In this document: in pieces, positions 1-8,527 of the stretch | Numbering within the stretch: the first letter of the stretch is position 1 | How the letters are laid out: every line of letters starts with the position of its first letter | NCBI GenBank assembly: GCA_024235315.1 | Contig: JACKMP010000005.1 | Span: 1 to 64,000 of the forward strand | DNA from: Chromatiaceae bacterium | GTDB taxonomy: Bacteria; Pseudomonadota; Gammaproteobacteria; Chromatiales; Chromatiaceae | Direction: 5' to 3' | DNA: 64,000 nucleotides | Made by a program: the position numbers and the translations under genes | Notes under the pieces: model-generated | The model's database searches: none | Told to the model about the DNA's origin: nothing | What the model saw: only the letters and a program-made list of their open reading frames with translations

Positions 1-379
1 ATTCACCGTGCCGCGCGGCGAGAAACTGCTCCAGTGCAGCCATGATGTGCTCGAGTTCACCGTTGACCAGCTCGCGGTTGTCGGCATCGAATACGCGAAA
101 ACAATCCGCTGCACGATCACGCACCACGTGCGCGACACGATGCTCGTCGACGCCGCCGGCAAACATCTCGAAGCAGTCATCACCCGCCGGGGTTCTCGCC
201 CAGTGCCATCGCGTGGCCCTGCCGCGCGCAATAGTATGTCCACCGAACGCCTCCAGGCGCTCACGGTCGTCTTTGCCAATGAAGTTGTCCGGTAGTTTCG
301 TGATATCGACCACGTCATCCTCACTGTCGCATGCGCGCATTCGGCATCCGCCGTCAGACCCATCACCAGACGGCGGCAT
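1..379 (-). CDS. Hypothetical protein, 3' end cut by the window edge
   Basis: The minus strand is open from an ATG at 379 to the window edge, about 126 codons with no stop; an in-frame TAA lies just upstream at 386-388. A second in-frame ATG at 340 is an equally possible start, since neither has a strong ribosome binding site. The visible product is acidic and soluble, with no signal peptide or membrane segment. It ends in a run (GELEHIMAALEQFLAARH) that looks helical. I do not recognise the family. Codon use resembles the neighbouring genes and the frame is open throughout, so I favour a real gene over a chance frame. It is divergent from modA. Confidence 0.5.
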   Translation of the reverse strand, partial: MPPSGDGSDGGCRMRACDSEDDVVDITKLPDNFIGKDDRERLEAFGGHTIARGRATRWHWARTPAGDDCFEMFAGGVDEHRVAHVVRDRAADCFRVFDADNRELVNGELEHIMAALEQFLAARHGE

Positions 380-818
380 GTCCCGTTAATGTTACGGCTC
401 TCATGTTACACCGTCCCGGAACCCCGTTCCGACACCTCCCGATCGCAGCAACCATTCGACACCTGCTCGGCTCGATTGCGCCACCGTGGACGCTGAAGCC
501 GGCGCCTCGCGGACGGATGTCACCCTGCGGGTCGAAGACGCCCTGAATGAACCCGGTCGCAGGGGAAACCCCGGCTGCGACAACGCCGCGCTTCATCGCA
601 TTCTTCTTACCCAAAGCGGAACCACGACAGCGCCATGGTGGGAACTTGCGTGCCTTTCCCCTACCGACTGACGTCGATCAGAAACTGCAACGAAAACCAT
701 CGTCGCCGAGCAGCGTGCCGGTATGTCGTGCAGGCCTGTCCAGCCAGGCAGTCAGCGCATTTGCCCATCCCTCCAGGGCCCTTTAGTATCGGCGGCCTAC
801 TCCTTTCGGGTGATTTTC
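380..818. other. Intergenic region upstream of modA, no gene seen
   Basis: These 439 bases separate the leftward gene at the window edge from modA. Short open frames occur on both strands but none has a plausible start or a recognisable product. A stem-loop with arms GTCGCAG and CTGCGAC around a GGGGAAACCCC core lies at 556-581. The heptamer ATGTTAC occurs twice near 390-410. I looked for a ModE-type operator and for a molybdenum-cofactor riboswitch and could not support either. The modA promoter is probably here. Confidence 0.4.
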
Positions 819-1610
819 ATGCCAGCCGTGCTGCGCCTGATTCTAATCGCGCTGGTCGTCCTGGCGCATGGCCGCACCACGGCCAACGAGGCACCTGTCA
901 TCGCAGCTGCCGCGGACCTGAGGTTCGCCCTGGAACGGCTGGCCGAAGACTTCCAGGCGACCACGGGAAATGCCGTCCGCGTCAGTTTTGGCTCCTCGGG
1001 CAACTTCACCACCCAGATCGAAAACGGCGCCCCATTCGAGATCTTCCTGTCAGCCGACGAGAACTATGTCTTTCGCCTCGCTGATCAGGGTCTGACACGC
1101 GACCGCGGGTCACTTTATGCCGTCGGCCGCATTGTCGTGTTCGCACCGCACAGTTCGATACTGACCGCCGACGAACAACTCGATCACCTGGGCCAATCGA
1201 TCGCGCAGGGCCGGCTGCACCGGTTTGCGATCGCCAACCCGGAACACGCCCCGTATGGCCGCGCCGCGCGCGCCGCGCTGCAAACCGCCGGCCTGTGGCC
1301 GCAGATCCAGCCGATGCTGGTACTGGGCGAGAACGCCGCACAGGCCGCCCAGTTCGCCAGTTCCGGCTCCACCGACGGCGGCATCATCCCACTGTCGCTG
1401 TCGAAAGCGCCCCAGCTGGCGGCACTCGGCACTTTCGCCACGATACCGGCCGACTGGCATTCAGACGAACCGCTGCGCCAGCGCATGGTGCTGCTGCGCA
1501 ACGCCGGCACCACCGCCGTCGCGTTCTATCGTTTCCTGCAGACGAGTGAGGCACGCAGGACCCTGGCCGATTTCGGATTCGTCGTACCTGATGAACCGAT
1601 GAAGGAGTAA
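819..1610 (+). CDS. modA: Molybdate ABC transporter substrate-binding protein ModA
   Basis: Periplasmic binding protein that captures molybdate (or tungstate) for the ModBC importer. With the ATG at 819 the 263-residue product begins with a clean signal peptide (MPAVLRLILIALVVLAHG) and cleavage near the ANEA stretch. The mature protein starts with the family pattern IAAAADLRFALERLAEDF and continues with FGSSGN and the FEIFLSADE segment, which contribute to the oxyanion pocket in ModA proteins. An in-frame ATG at 723 would bury the signal peptide behind 32 extra residues, so I reject it. modB starts 5 bases after the stop, so modABC is one transcription unit. Confidence 0.93.
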   Translation: MPAVLRLILIALVVLAHGRTTANEAPVIAAAADLRFALERLAEDFQATTGNAVRVSFGSSGNFTTQIENGAPFEIFLSADENYVFRLADQGLTRDRGSLYAVGRIVVFAPHSSILTADEQLDHLGQSIAQGRLHRFAIANPEHAPYGRAARAALQTAGLWPQIQPMLVLGENAAQAAQFASSGSTDGGIIPLSLSKAPQLAALGTFATIPADWHSDEPLRQRMVLLRNAGTTAVAFYRFLQTSEARRTLADFGFVVPDEPMKE

Positions 1611-1615
1611 CGGGC

Positions 1616-2290
1616 TTGGACTGGCAGTCCTTTTCACTCAGCCTGCAGCTGGCGCTGGTCACCCTGGCCCTGCTGCTGCCGCTGTCGATTCCCGCTGCAT
1701 ACTGGCTGGCGACCACAAGACGCGGCATCAAGCCCTGGGTGGAGGGGCTGATCGCCCTCCCGCTGGTGTTGCCGCCGACCGTCATCGGCTTCTATCTGCT
1801 GATCGTCCTTGGGCGTCAGAGCTGGCTTGGACAGACCTATGAGCAGCTTTTCGGACAACCGCTGGTATTCAGCTTCAGCGGCCTGGTGCTGGCCTCGATC
1901 ATCTTCAATATTCCGTTCGCGGTGCAGCCGATCCAGCGTGCATTCGAGGCCATCCCACTCGAGGTGCGTGAGGCCGGGCAGTGCTGCGGTCTTGGCTTCT
2001 GGCAGCGCTTCTTACGCATCGACCTGCCGCTCTCATGGCCGGGCATGTTGTCCGCGGCGGTGATCACGTTCGCGCATACCTTGGGCGAGTTCGGCGTGGT
2101 ACTGATGGTCGGCGGCAATATCCCGGGCGAGACCAAGACGGTCGCAATCTCGATCTACGACCGTACCCAGGCGTTCGATCTCGCCGGGGCAAACGCGATG
2201 TCGCTGCTGTTGCTGGCGATCTCCCTGACCACCATCGTGGTCAGCTACGGCATGGTCGGTCGCATGATGAATGCACGGCGCCCGGTATGA
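1616..2290 (+). CDS. modB: Molybdate ABC transporter permease ModB
   Basis: Inner-membrane permease of the molybdate importer, 224 residues, about five hydrophobic helices. It carries the binding-protein-dependent permease EAA loop, here EAGQCCGLGFWQRFLRIDLP, which docks on the ATPase, followed by FAHTLGEFGVVLMVGGNIPGET, a strong ModB signature. The start is a TTG 5 bases after the modA stop; it gives the expected N-terminus (MDWQSFSLSLQLALVTLALLLP). The stop overlaps the modC start by 4 bases (ATGA), so the two are translationally coupled. Confidence 0.94.
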   Translation: MDWQSFSLSLQLALVTLALLLPLSIPAAYWLATTRRGIKPWVEGLIALPLVLPPTVIGFYLLIVLGRQSWLGQTYEQLFGQPLVFSFSGLVLASIIFNIPFAVQPIQRAFEAIPLEVREAGQCCGLGFWQRFLRIDLPLSWPGMLSAAVITFAHTLGEFGVVLMVGGNIPGETKTVAISIYDRTQAFDLAGANAMSLLLLAISLTTIVVSYGMVGRMMNARRPV

Positions 2291-3399
2291 GCCTGGAACT
2301 CGAGCTGCGCAACCAGGGGCCTGATCTGGACCTGTGCACGACCCTGCCGGCCGGCAGCATCACCGCACTGCTCGGCCCTTCCGGCTGTGGAAAAACCTCG
2401 ATCCTGCGCGCGATCGCCGGGTTGCTGCACCCGGTACGTGCCACCATCCGGATGCACGGCGAGGTCTGGAGTGATTCAGACACGAGGCGCTTCATCCCGA
2501 CCCGTCATCGGCCGATCGGCTTCGTACCCCAGCAGTACGGGCTTTTTCCTCACCTGACTGCGCTCGGCAACGTGATGATGTCACTGCGCCAGCTGCCGGC
2601 AACGCAACGTCCTGCAAGGGCGCAGGCGTTTCTGGATCAGGTGCATATCGGTGAACTCGCGGACCGATATCCGCGCGCCCTGTCGGGTGGGCAAAGGCAG
2701 CGACTCGCCCTGGCCCGCGCGATCGCGCGCGAGCCTCAGCTGCTGCTGCTCGACGAACCCTTTTCGGCGGTCGATCGCACCACCAAGCGCCTTTTGTACG
2801 TCGAGATCAAACGGCTGCACGAGCAACTTGGGCTGACCACGGTGCTGGTCACCCACGACCTGGACGAGGCGGCACAACTGGCCTCGCACCTGTGCCTGAT
2901 CGATCGGGGCCGGTTGCTGCAGGCGGGACCGACGCGCGAGGTCCTGGCACGACCCTGTTGTGAGTCAGCCGCCCGGCTGCTGGATATCCCGAACATCTTC
3001 GAAGGCAGGCTCGCCAGCACCGGGGTACCGGGCTCGCAATTTCTCGAGTGGGGACCGCATCGGCTGAAGGTCGACGAACGATTCACCGCTGTCGGGCCGG
3101 TGCGCTGGGGAATCCAACCTGGCAACGTGCTGATGGTGCGTGACGACAAGCCCTGGGGTGATCACCTCGAGAATCCAGTTGCCTGCCGGATCGTGGAACA
3201 CGTTGAACTCGGTGCTGATCTGCTGGTCTGGCTGACGCCGGACGGGTTGCCGGAAGAGACGCTGCAGATGCGCCTGCCCGCCCGTGCATTGCAGCGTCAC
3301 CCGCTGCAACCCGGGCAGAAAATGACTGTATGTCTGCGGCGCAACGACCTGCTGCTGTTTCGAGGAGACGCACCTCACGCCGGCAGGCGACCCGACTGA
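2287..3399 (+). CDS. modC: Molybdate ABC transporter ATP-binding protein ModC
   Basis: ATPase of the molybdate importer, 370 residues from the ATG that overlaps the modB stop. Walker A is GPSGCGKT at residues 30-37, the Q-loop is near residue 82 (PQQYGLF), the signature LSGGQ is at 132-136, and Walker B LLLLDEP at 152-158 is followed by the THD switch. The last 90 or so residues form a TOBE/Mop-like molybdate-binding domain, as usual in ModC. The same frame is open further upstream inside modB, but that extension is antisense-like noise and is not part of the protein. Confidence 0.94.
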   Translation: MSLELELRNQGPDLDLCTTLPAGSITALLGPSGCGKTSILRAIAGLLHPVRATIRMHGEVWSDSDTRRFIPTRHRPIGFVPQQYGLFPHLTALGNVMMSLRQLPATQRPARAQAFLDQVHIGELADRYPRALSGGQRQRLALARAIAREPQLLLLDEPFSAVDRTTKRLLYVEIKRLHEQLGLTTVLVTHDLDEAAQLASHLCLIDRGRLLQAGPTREVLARPCCESAARLLDIPNIFEGRLASTGVPGSQFLEWGPHRLKVDERFTAVGPVRWGIQPGNVLMVRDDKPWGDHLENPVACRIVEHVELGADLLVWLTPDGLPEETLQMRLPARALQRHPLQPGQKMTVCLRRNDLLLFRGDAPHAGRRPD

Positions 3400-3465
3400 A
3401 ACAGGTCTTCGAGAATGGATTCACAACGCACGAGCCGGTGCCATGAATCAACACTGCGACGGGAT

Positions 3466-3482
3466 TTGGTACGATGTACCAA
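3466..3482. promoter_or_regulatory. Inverted repeat TTGGTAC-N3-GTACCAA
   Basis: Two perfect 7-base arms (TTGGTAC and GTACCAA) flank a GAT spacer, 43 bases before the start of the next gene. The size and symmetry fit a dimeric repressor operator; a short RNA hairpin is also possible. No regulator gene lies beside it. Confidence 0.35.
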
Positions 3483-3524
3483 GATCTTTGCCTCCAGTGA
3501 CATTCAGCAGGAAAGGCTTCTCCA

Positions 3525-4520
3525 ATGCTTGCATTTTGCCTACCCGCGCGCCGCAGCGCGCCGGCTTCGCCGACGCTCCTCGGGTGGATTGGCACCTGCC
3601 TGCTGCTTCTCCTGGTCCAGGCGAACGTGATCGCTGCCGCCGACGAGTCGGCCCTGATCCACACACCGTCAGAGCCGATCGACGCCACACACACCAAGGT
3701 CTCCGCCGTGGTCGAGGACATGGCCAAACGTGTCGATCGCTTTTTCGCCGACGACCGCGCCTTCGAAGAAGAAAACGACAGCACGCTGCAGATCAGTATC
3801 GACGCCAGCAGTGAGGAAGGGGAAGCGCTCAAGCTGAACGGCAGCATCAGGGCGAAAATGGCCCTGCCGGGTGCAAAAAACCGCCTGCGCCTTGTGCTGG
3901 AAGATGATCCGGACCGACAAGCGCAAGACGCACCGATCGACGACCCCTTCCGGGCCTTGGGCGAGACATCCGACTATACCCTGGGACTCGAAGGTGAGGT
4001 TCAGGCCAGCAGGTGGCTGTTGCGCCCATCCCTGGGCGTACGCGCCACCTGGCCGCCAGACCCTTACGCGCGGTTGCGCGCCATTCGCTATATCACGCTC
4101 GGCGACTGGGTGTCACGGCTCTCAGGTACGGCATCGTGGTTCAGCGAAGATGGTGCGGGCCTGGACGGGACGGTCGACTTCGACCACAGACTTAGTGACG
4201 AAATACTGTTCCGTTCCGCCACCAGCCTTGCATGGCGGCACGACACCGCGCAAACCAATGCCGCACAGGTATTCTCTTTGTTCCAGCGCCTGGCCTCCCG
4301 TGCCGGCCTGGCGTACGAAATCGGCGCCGGCGCCGACGACGATCCGGAGTGGGAGGTTCACAACTATTTTGCGCGGCTACGCTATCGCCGGCTGGTCTAC
4401 AAGACTTGGGCCTACGTCGACATTCAGCCGATGATCGCCTGGCCGGAGGAGAATGATTTCCACGAAGAGCTCTCACTGCTCGTGCGTCTCGAACTGAACT
4501 TTGGCAAGGCGTATCGATGA
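3525..4520 (+). CDS. Predicted outer-membrane protein of unknown function
   Basis: 331 residues with a signal peptide (hydrophobic core WIGTCLLLLLVQANVIAAA, cleavage near residue 39). The mature part begins with an acidic helical stretch (VVEDMAKRVDRFFADDRAFEEEND). It then alternates short polar and aromatic strands, for example LQISIDASS, LKLNGSIRAKMALP, YTLGLEGEVQASRWLLRPSLGVRATW and LLVRLELNFG. That alternation looks like an outer-membrane beta-barrel, although the last residue is Arg and not the usual Phe. I cannot name a family. It follows modC by 125 bases that contain an inverted repeat, so it probably has its own promoter. An AAAGG-type ribosome binding site precedes the ATG. Confidence 0.7.
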   Translation: MLAFCLPARRSAPASPTLLGWIGTCLLLLLVQANVIAAADESALIHTPSEPIDATHTKVSAVVEDMAKRVDRFFADDRAFEEENDSTLQISIDASSEEGEALKLNGSIRAKMALPGAKNRLRLVLEDDPDRQAQDAPIDDPFRALGETSDYTLGLEGEVQASRWLLRPSLGVRATWPPDPYARLRAIRYITLGDWVSRLSGTASWFSEDGAGLDGTVDFDHRLSDEILFRSATSLAWRHDTAQTNAAQVFSLFQRLASRAGLAYEIGAGADDDPEWEVHNYFARLRYRRLVYKTWAYVDIQPMIAWPEENDFHEELSLLVRLELNFGKAYR

Positions 4521-4553
4521 CGGGAGCTCCCCTGGCTCATGCAGCATCGCGGC

Positions 4554-4934
4554 CTAAACGAACCGCCCCTCGCTGATCCGTTTGAGTAACGCTTCGAGCT
4601 TCGCCAGCTCCGTGTCACTCGGATCGGCAAACAGGACGCCGATCAGGTAGCGCTCCAGCGACAGTCGCCGCACGTGCCTGACACGGCAGCCAAGGCGCAG
4701 CAGATCACTTCCGGGGTCCGTGGGGGCCGTCGGCAGATCCACCTCGAACGCATCGCCCGGCGTCAGAATCGATCCGCCCTGCGCGAGATCAACCACATCG
4801 GCACGGCCCATGTAAAGACTGAGACCGACGATGGAGACATCGCAGGATGTCGCGTCGTGCGGCGTGCCCAGGTGATCAATGACACGCAGCGCACAGGACA
4901 GCGAATGGCGTGGATATAGGCGACGTTCAGTCAT
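4554..4934 (-). CDS. PilZ domain protein
   Basis: A single-domain PilZ protein of 126 residues, expected to bind cyclic di-GMP. The two PilZ motifs are visible: RxxxR as RLYPR at residues 5-9, and DxSxxG as DVSIVG at 32-37. The rest fits the small beta-barrel, with LGCRVRHVRRL and YLIGVLFAD as typical strand segments. It stands alone, convergent with the predicted outer-membrane gene. The window also encodes a GGDEF-EAL protein at 41-43 kb, so cyclic di-GMP signalling is present, but no direct link can be read from the sequence. Confidence 0.85.
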   Translation of the reverse strand: MTERRLYPRHSLSCALRVIDHLGTPHDATSCDVSIVGLSLYMGRADVVDLAQGGSILTPGDAFEVDLPTAPTDPGSDLLRLGCRVRHVRRLSLERYLIGVLFADPSDTELAKLEALLKRISEGRFV

Positions 4935-5027
4935 TAAAGGGGGATTTTAGTCTCAAACCTCACCGGAGGGGTGCAAAACCACGCTCGTGAACGCCCCGTC
5001 CCCCGGGAAATATCACCGGCCGCGACG

Positions 5028-5837
5028 TCACGCCCGCAATCGCGACGTGACACTCCCCCGCTGGATCGCCAGAACCTCGCCTTCATCCAACGCGCACCAG
5101 TCCTCGCCGGTCAGAGGCGCACTCGCCACCAACGTCAGCGCCTGCTGCACTGTGCGCAGACGGATGCCGGAGTCCGTCAGGTCCGGCACTGACTCCTCGC
5201 AGCTGCGTTGCAACAGGTGAAGGCCGGGCTGCTTCACCGTGCCGTCGGGGATCCGGTGGTGCGCGTGGACGAACAAGGCGTCGCTGTCCGAATAGAGAAA
5301 ATTCGCAATCCCGATTGCGCGCAGCGTCGCCGCAAATTCGGCGATGGCTTCCAGCCGCTCGGCGAGCATCGGAACACCATTACCCTGCCTGTCCCACAGC
5401 ACCGCCAGCCGGGTCAGCAGCTGGCAGAACACCGCCTCGGAGTCGCTCTCGCCGACCGGGCGAAACCGTGCGGACCGCGGCTGCGCCCCGCGTTCCCATC
5501 CGGGCAGGTCACCATTGTGTGCAAACACATGGGCGCGCCCGCCCAGTTCGCGCATGAATGGCTGGGTATTGCGCAACGCCGACTCCCCGAAGGTGGCGAG
5601 GCGGATGTGCGAGATCACCATGGCACTGGGCGGTCCATGATCCTCGATGTAACGCACCAAACCGCTTTCGCTGGCCGCCCCGGGTTCGCGCAAAAGCAGC
5701 GCATCGCGCTCGGCGTAAAATGCCACTCCCCAACCATCGCGGTGCGGCCCCTCGGCCCCGCCACGCCGGGCGAGTCGCTGCAAAGAGAACCCGACCGAGG
5801 TGGGCTCCCGGCTGCACATCGCAAACAGTTCACACAT
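5028..5837 (-). CDS. Class II glutamine amidotransferase (YafJ-like)
   Basis: Ntn-type glutamine amidotransferase domain, 269 residues. The N-terminus MCELFAM places the nucleophile at Cys2 after removal of the initiator Met. Other family features are DGWGVAFY, the HIRLATFGE segment that binds glutamine, and FAHNGDLPGW. There is no synthetase domain, so the acceptor of the ammonia is unknown, as for the E. coli YafJ group. It lies 125 bases downstream of arsJ on the same strand; I see no evidence that it belongs to arsenic resistance. Confidence 0.87.
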   Translation of the reverse strand: MCELFAMCSREPTSVGFSLQRLARRGGAEGPHRDGWGVAFYAERDALLLREPGAASESGLVRYIEDHGPPSAMVISHIRLATFGESALRNTQPFMRELGGRAHVFAHNGDLPGWERGAQPRSARFRPVGESDSEAVFCQLLTRLAVLWDRQGNGVPMLAERLEAIAEFAATLRAIGIANFLYSDSDALFVHAHHRIPDGTVKQPGLHLLQRSCEESVPDLTDSGIRLRTVQQALTLVASAPLTGEDWCALDEGEVLAIQRGSVTSRLRA

Positions 5838-5962
5838 TGTCCCGTGCCCGTTCCCGGCAGTTGAGTCCCAATGCAGTATCGCGCACCTTGCGTGCGGTTG
5901 CGCAGACCCAGATCAGTCCAGCCTCTGGCACGTTGATTCCGCGGCACCCAGGCACACGAGCC

Positions 5963-7204
5963 CTACCCTATCGCCTCAACGCTCGGCTGCTGGCGACCCG
6001 CGCCCGGAGGAGTCACATTCGGGAGTCTTAGCGACAGCAACGCGGCTGCCGCCACGAAGGCCGTCGACCACCAGAGGCAAGCAATCAGCCCGTGTGTCTG
6101 GTACGCCCAGCCCGACAGCACCGTACCGGCCAGCCGTCCGCCGGCATTTGCCATGTAATAGAAGCCGACGTTCATCGACACCTTGTCGAAATCCGAATAG
6201 GCAAGGATCAGGTAGGAGTGAACCGCAGAGTTGATCGCGAAAACCACTGCAAACAACACCATCCCGCCGACCACCACCCACTGAGCATCCCAGCCCTGAT
6301 GCAACCCGATGGCCATCGCGGCTGGCAGCACCGCCAGCGCGAAGGCCCAGCTACGCGCCGTGGTACCGCTCGGTCCGGCGCCGTCATGGCTGCGCCTGAC
6401 AAGCCGGGGCGCAGCCGCCTGCACCAATCCGTAACCGATCACCCAGGCCGCAAAGAAGCTGCCGACCTGCGTAAACGACCAACCGAGCACGGAATACAGG
6501 AATACCGGCAGTCCCACCACAAACCAGACGTCGCGAGCGCCAAACAGGAAAAAACGCGCCCCCGCGAGCCAGTTGATCTCGGCGCGATTCGAAAACACCT
6601 GGGTGAACTTGGCCCTGGCACTGGTCTTGCCGACGCCTCGCGGCAATACAGCAGCAGTGACGGCCAGAACAAGGGCAAGCAGACCCGCGAGGACGTACAG
6701 GGTGTTACGGAACCCGATCTGGTCGAGCAGCGCGGCACCGACGAAAAATCCGGCACCCTTGAGCGCATTCTTCGAACCGGTCAGCAGTGCGACATACCTG
6801 AACAGTGTCGACTCGCCCGCCATACCCACCATCGCCTTCACACTGGCCTTGGCCGACATCTTGTTCAGGTCCTTGGCGACACCGGACAAGGCCTGCGCCG
6901 CCATCACGTAAGGCACCGACAGCCAGGCATCCGGCACAGTCAGCATCAACAGTGCGACGACCTGCATCGCCATGCCGATATGCATCGTCAGGTTCAGGCC
7001 GATACGTGCCCCCAACCAGCCGCCAACCAGGTTGGTGACGACACCGAAGAATTCGTAGAACAGGAACAGCATCGCCACTTCGAACGGTGAGTAGCCCAGC
7101 AGGTGGAAATACAACACCACCAGCATGCGGATTGCACCGTCGGTGACCGTGAATGCCCAGTAACCGGCGGTGACAACGAAATAATTACGCAGCCCGGCGT
7201 CCAT
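5963..7204 (-). CDS. arsJ: Organoarsenical efflux permease ArsJ
   Basis: Major-facilitator-type inner-membrane protein, 413 residues, about 12 helices. The N-terminal pattern (NYFVVTAGYWAFTVTDGAIR, then MLFLFYEFFGVVTNLVGGWLG) and the SGVAKDLNKMSAKAS and LTGSKNALKG segments are those of ArsJ. The established role of ArsJ is export of 1-arseno-3-phosphoglycerate, made when the partner GAPDH uses arsenate in place of phosphate; once outside it hydrolyses and releases arsenate. The adjacent ArsJ-type GAPDH and ArsR support the call. It is the last gene of the leftward operon and begins 8 bases after the GDT1-like gene. Confidence 0.93.
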   Translation of the reverse strand: MDAGLRNYFVVTAGYWAFTVTDGAIRMLVVLYFHLLGYSPFEVAMLFLFYEFFGVVTNLVGGWLGARIGLNLTMHIGMAMQVVALLMLTVPDAWLSVPYVMAAQALSGVAKDLNKMSAKASVKAMVGMAGESTLFRYVALLTGSKNALKGAGFFVGAALLDQIGFRNTLYVLAGLLALVLAVTAAVLPRGVGKTSARAKFTQVFSNRAEINWLAGARFFLFGARDVWFVVGLPVFLYSVLGWSFTQVGSFFAAWVIGYGLVQAAAPRLVRRSHDGAGPSGTTARSWAFALAVLPAAMAIGLHQGWDAQWVVVGGMVLFAVVFAINSAVHSYLILAYSDFDKVSMNVGFYYMANAGGRLAGTVLSGWAYQTHGLIACLWWSTAFVAAAALLSLRLPNVTPPGAGRQQPSVEAIG

Positions 7205-7211
7205 AGACGAT

Positions 7212-7469
7212 TCAGCGCACCAGGGTCCACACGCCTATCAGGATGAAACCGACGCCGGCGATCGTATGAAGCGTACGTTCACTGATGTACTGTGAAATCA
7301 ATGCACCACCGAGCACGCCTATCGCTGATGTCGCTATCAGTGCCAGCGACGCACCGGCAAAAACCAACCATTTGTTGATGTCCCTGTCAGCCGCGAACAA
7401 CAGGGTCGCGAGTTGTGTCTTGTCACCGAGTTCCGCGAGAAACACCGTGCCGAATACCAGGCCGAGCAT
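7212..7469 (-). CDS. Half-size UPF0016/GDT1 (TMEM165-like) membrane protein
   Basis: 85 residues with one GDT1 repeat: the cation motif ELGDKT is at residues 13-18 (AELGDKTQLATLLFAA), followed by two hydrophobic helices. Family members move Mn2+, Ca2+ or protons, and most bacterial forms carry two such repeats, so this half-size protein should work as a dimer or with a partner. I chose the ATG at 7469; the frame is open to an upstream start at 7541 inside the GAPDH gene, which would add residues that do not look like the family. It sits between gapdh and arsJ with gaps of 14 and 7 bases, so it is part of the ars operon. Confidence 0.82.
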   Translation of the reverse strand: MLGLVFGTVFLAELGDKTQLATLLFAADRDINKWLVFAGASLALIATSAIGVLGGALISQYISERTLHTIAGVGFILIGVWTLVR

Positions 7470-7483
7470 TTTCAGGTCCACAA

Positions 7484-8485
7484 CTACATACCCCGCGCAA
7501 TAAGCGTCACGATATCCATCATGCGATTGACGTAGCCCCACTCGTTGTCGTACCAGGCGTAGACCTTGACCTGGGTGCCGTCGATCACCATGGTCGACAG
7601 CGCATCGACGATCGAAGAACGTGGATCATTGAGATAGTCAACGGATACCAGCGGCCGTTCCTCGTAGCCGAGTATCCCTTTGAGCTCACCTTCCGCTGCA
7701 TCTCGAAAATGCCGGTTGACCTCGTCGACGCTGACGGGGCGCGCCGCCTCGAACACGAAATCGGTCAACGATGCATTGAGCAGTGGCACACGCACCGCAT
7801 GGCCATTCAGTTTGCCGTCAAGTTCCGGGAAAATTCGGGTGATCGCTTTGGCCGATCCGGTCGTGGTCGGAATCAGTGATTGGCCGCAGGCACGTGCACG
7901 CCGCAGATCCTTGTGTCCCTTGTCGACAATGGTCTGGGTATTGGTGATGTCGTGAATCGTTGTCATGCACCCGTGGACGATGCCGATCTTCTCGTGCATG
8001 ACCTTGACCACCGGTGCAAGGCAGTTGGTGGTACAAGAGGCGGCCGTGACCAGATGATGTACGTTGGCATCGTACAGGTGATGATTGATGCCATAGACGA
8101 TATTCAACGCGCCTTCGGTCGGTGCTGCCACCACGACTTTTTTTACGCCCTGATCGAAGTAGGCCTGCAGACCGGTCGGCTTCTTATGGTGTCGGCCGGT
8201 CGCCTCGATCACGATATCGCAGCCAGACCAATCGGTGTCGGCAATGGCAGCATTGCTGCTGTGTGCCACAGGGCTGCCTTCGAGCTGCATCGTGTTTCCT
8301 GTCGCATCGCAGGCCACCGGCCAGACGCCGTGGACAGAATCGAACTGCAGCAGATGCGCCGATCCTGCCGCGTCGGTCGCGATCTCGTTGACCTGAACAA
8401 TCTCGAATACGCTGCTACCCCAGCCTGCACGCAGACCGAGCCGGCCCATGCGCCCGAAACCGTTGATACCCACCCGAACCGTCAT
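7484..8485 (-). CDS. ArsJ-associated glyceraldehyde-3-phosphate dehydrogenase
   Basis: Type I GAPDH, 333 residues. The Rossmann motif is INGFGRMGRLGLRA near the N-terminus and the catalytic cysteine lies in AASCTTNCLAPV. In arsJ operons this paralogue is thought to use arsenate to make 1-arseno-3-phosphoglycerate for export by ArsJ. It follows arsR by 42 bases and precedes the GDT1-like gene and arsJ, which identifies it as the ars form and not the glycolytic enzyme. An AAGGG ribosome binding site lies 8 bases before the ATG. Confidence 0.92.
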   Translation of the reverse strand: MTVRVGINGFGRMGRLGLRAGWGSSVFEIVQVNEIATDAAGSAHLLQFDSVHGVWPVACDATGNTMQLEGSPVAHSSNAAIADTDWSGCDIVIEATGRHHKKPTGLQAYFDQGVKKVVVAAPTEGALNIVYGINHHLYDANVHHLVTAASCTTNCLAPVVKVMHEKIGIVHGCMTTIHDITNTQTIVDKGHKDLRRARACGQSLIPTTTGSAKAITRIFPELDGKLNGHAVRVPLLNASLTDFVFEAARPVSVDEVNRHFRDAAEGELKGILGYEERPLVSVDYLNDPRSSIVDALSTMVIDGTQVKVYAWYDNEWGYVNRMMDIVTLIARGM

Positions 8486-8527
8486 ATCGAAAACCCTTGA
8501 ATGAATGGAGAGAGACGCGCGCCGGTC

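Noticed and set aside
380..818. Possible molybdenum-cofactor riboswitch or ModE site upstream of modA
   Set aside because: No conserved core or paired ModE arms could be found by eye; the single stem-loop is not enough.
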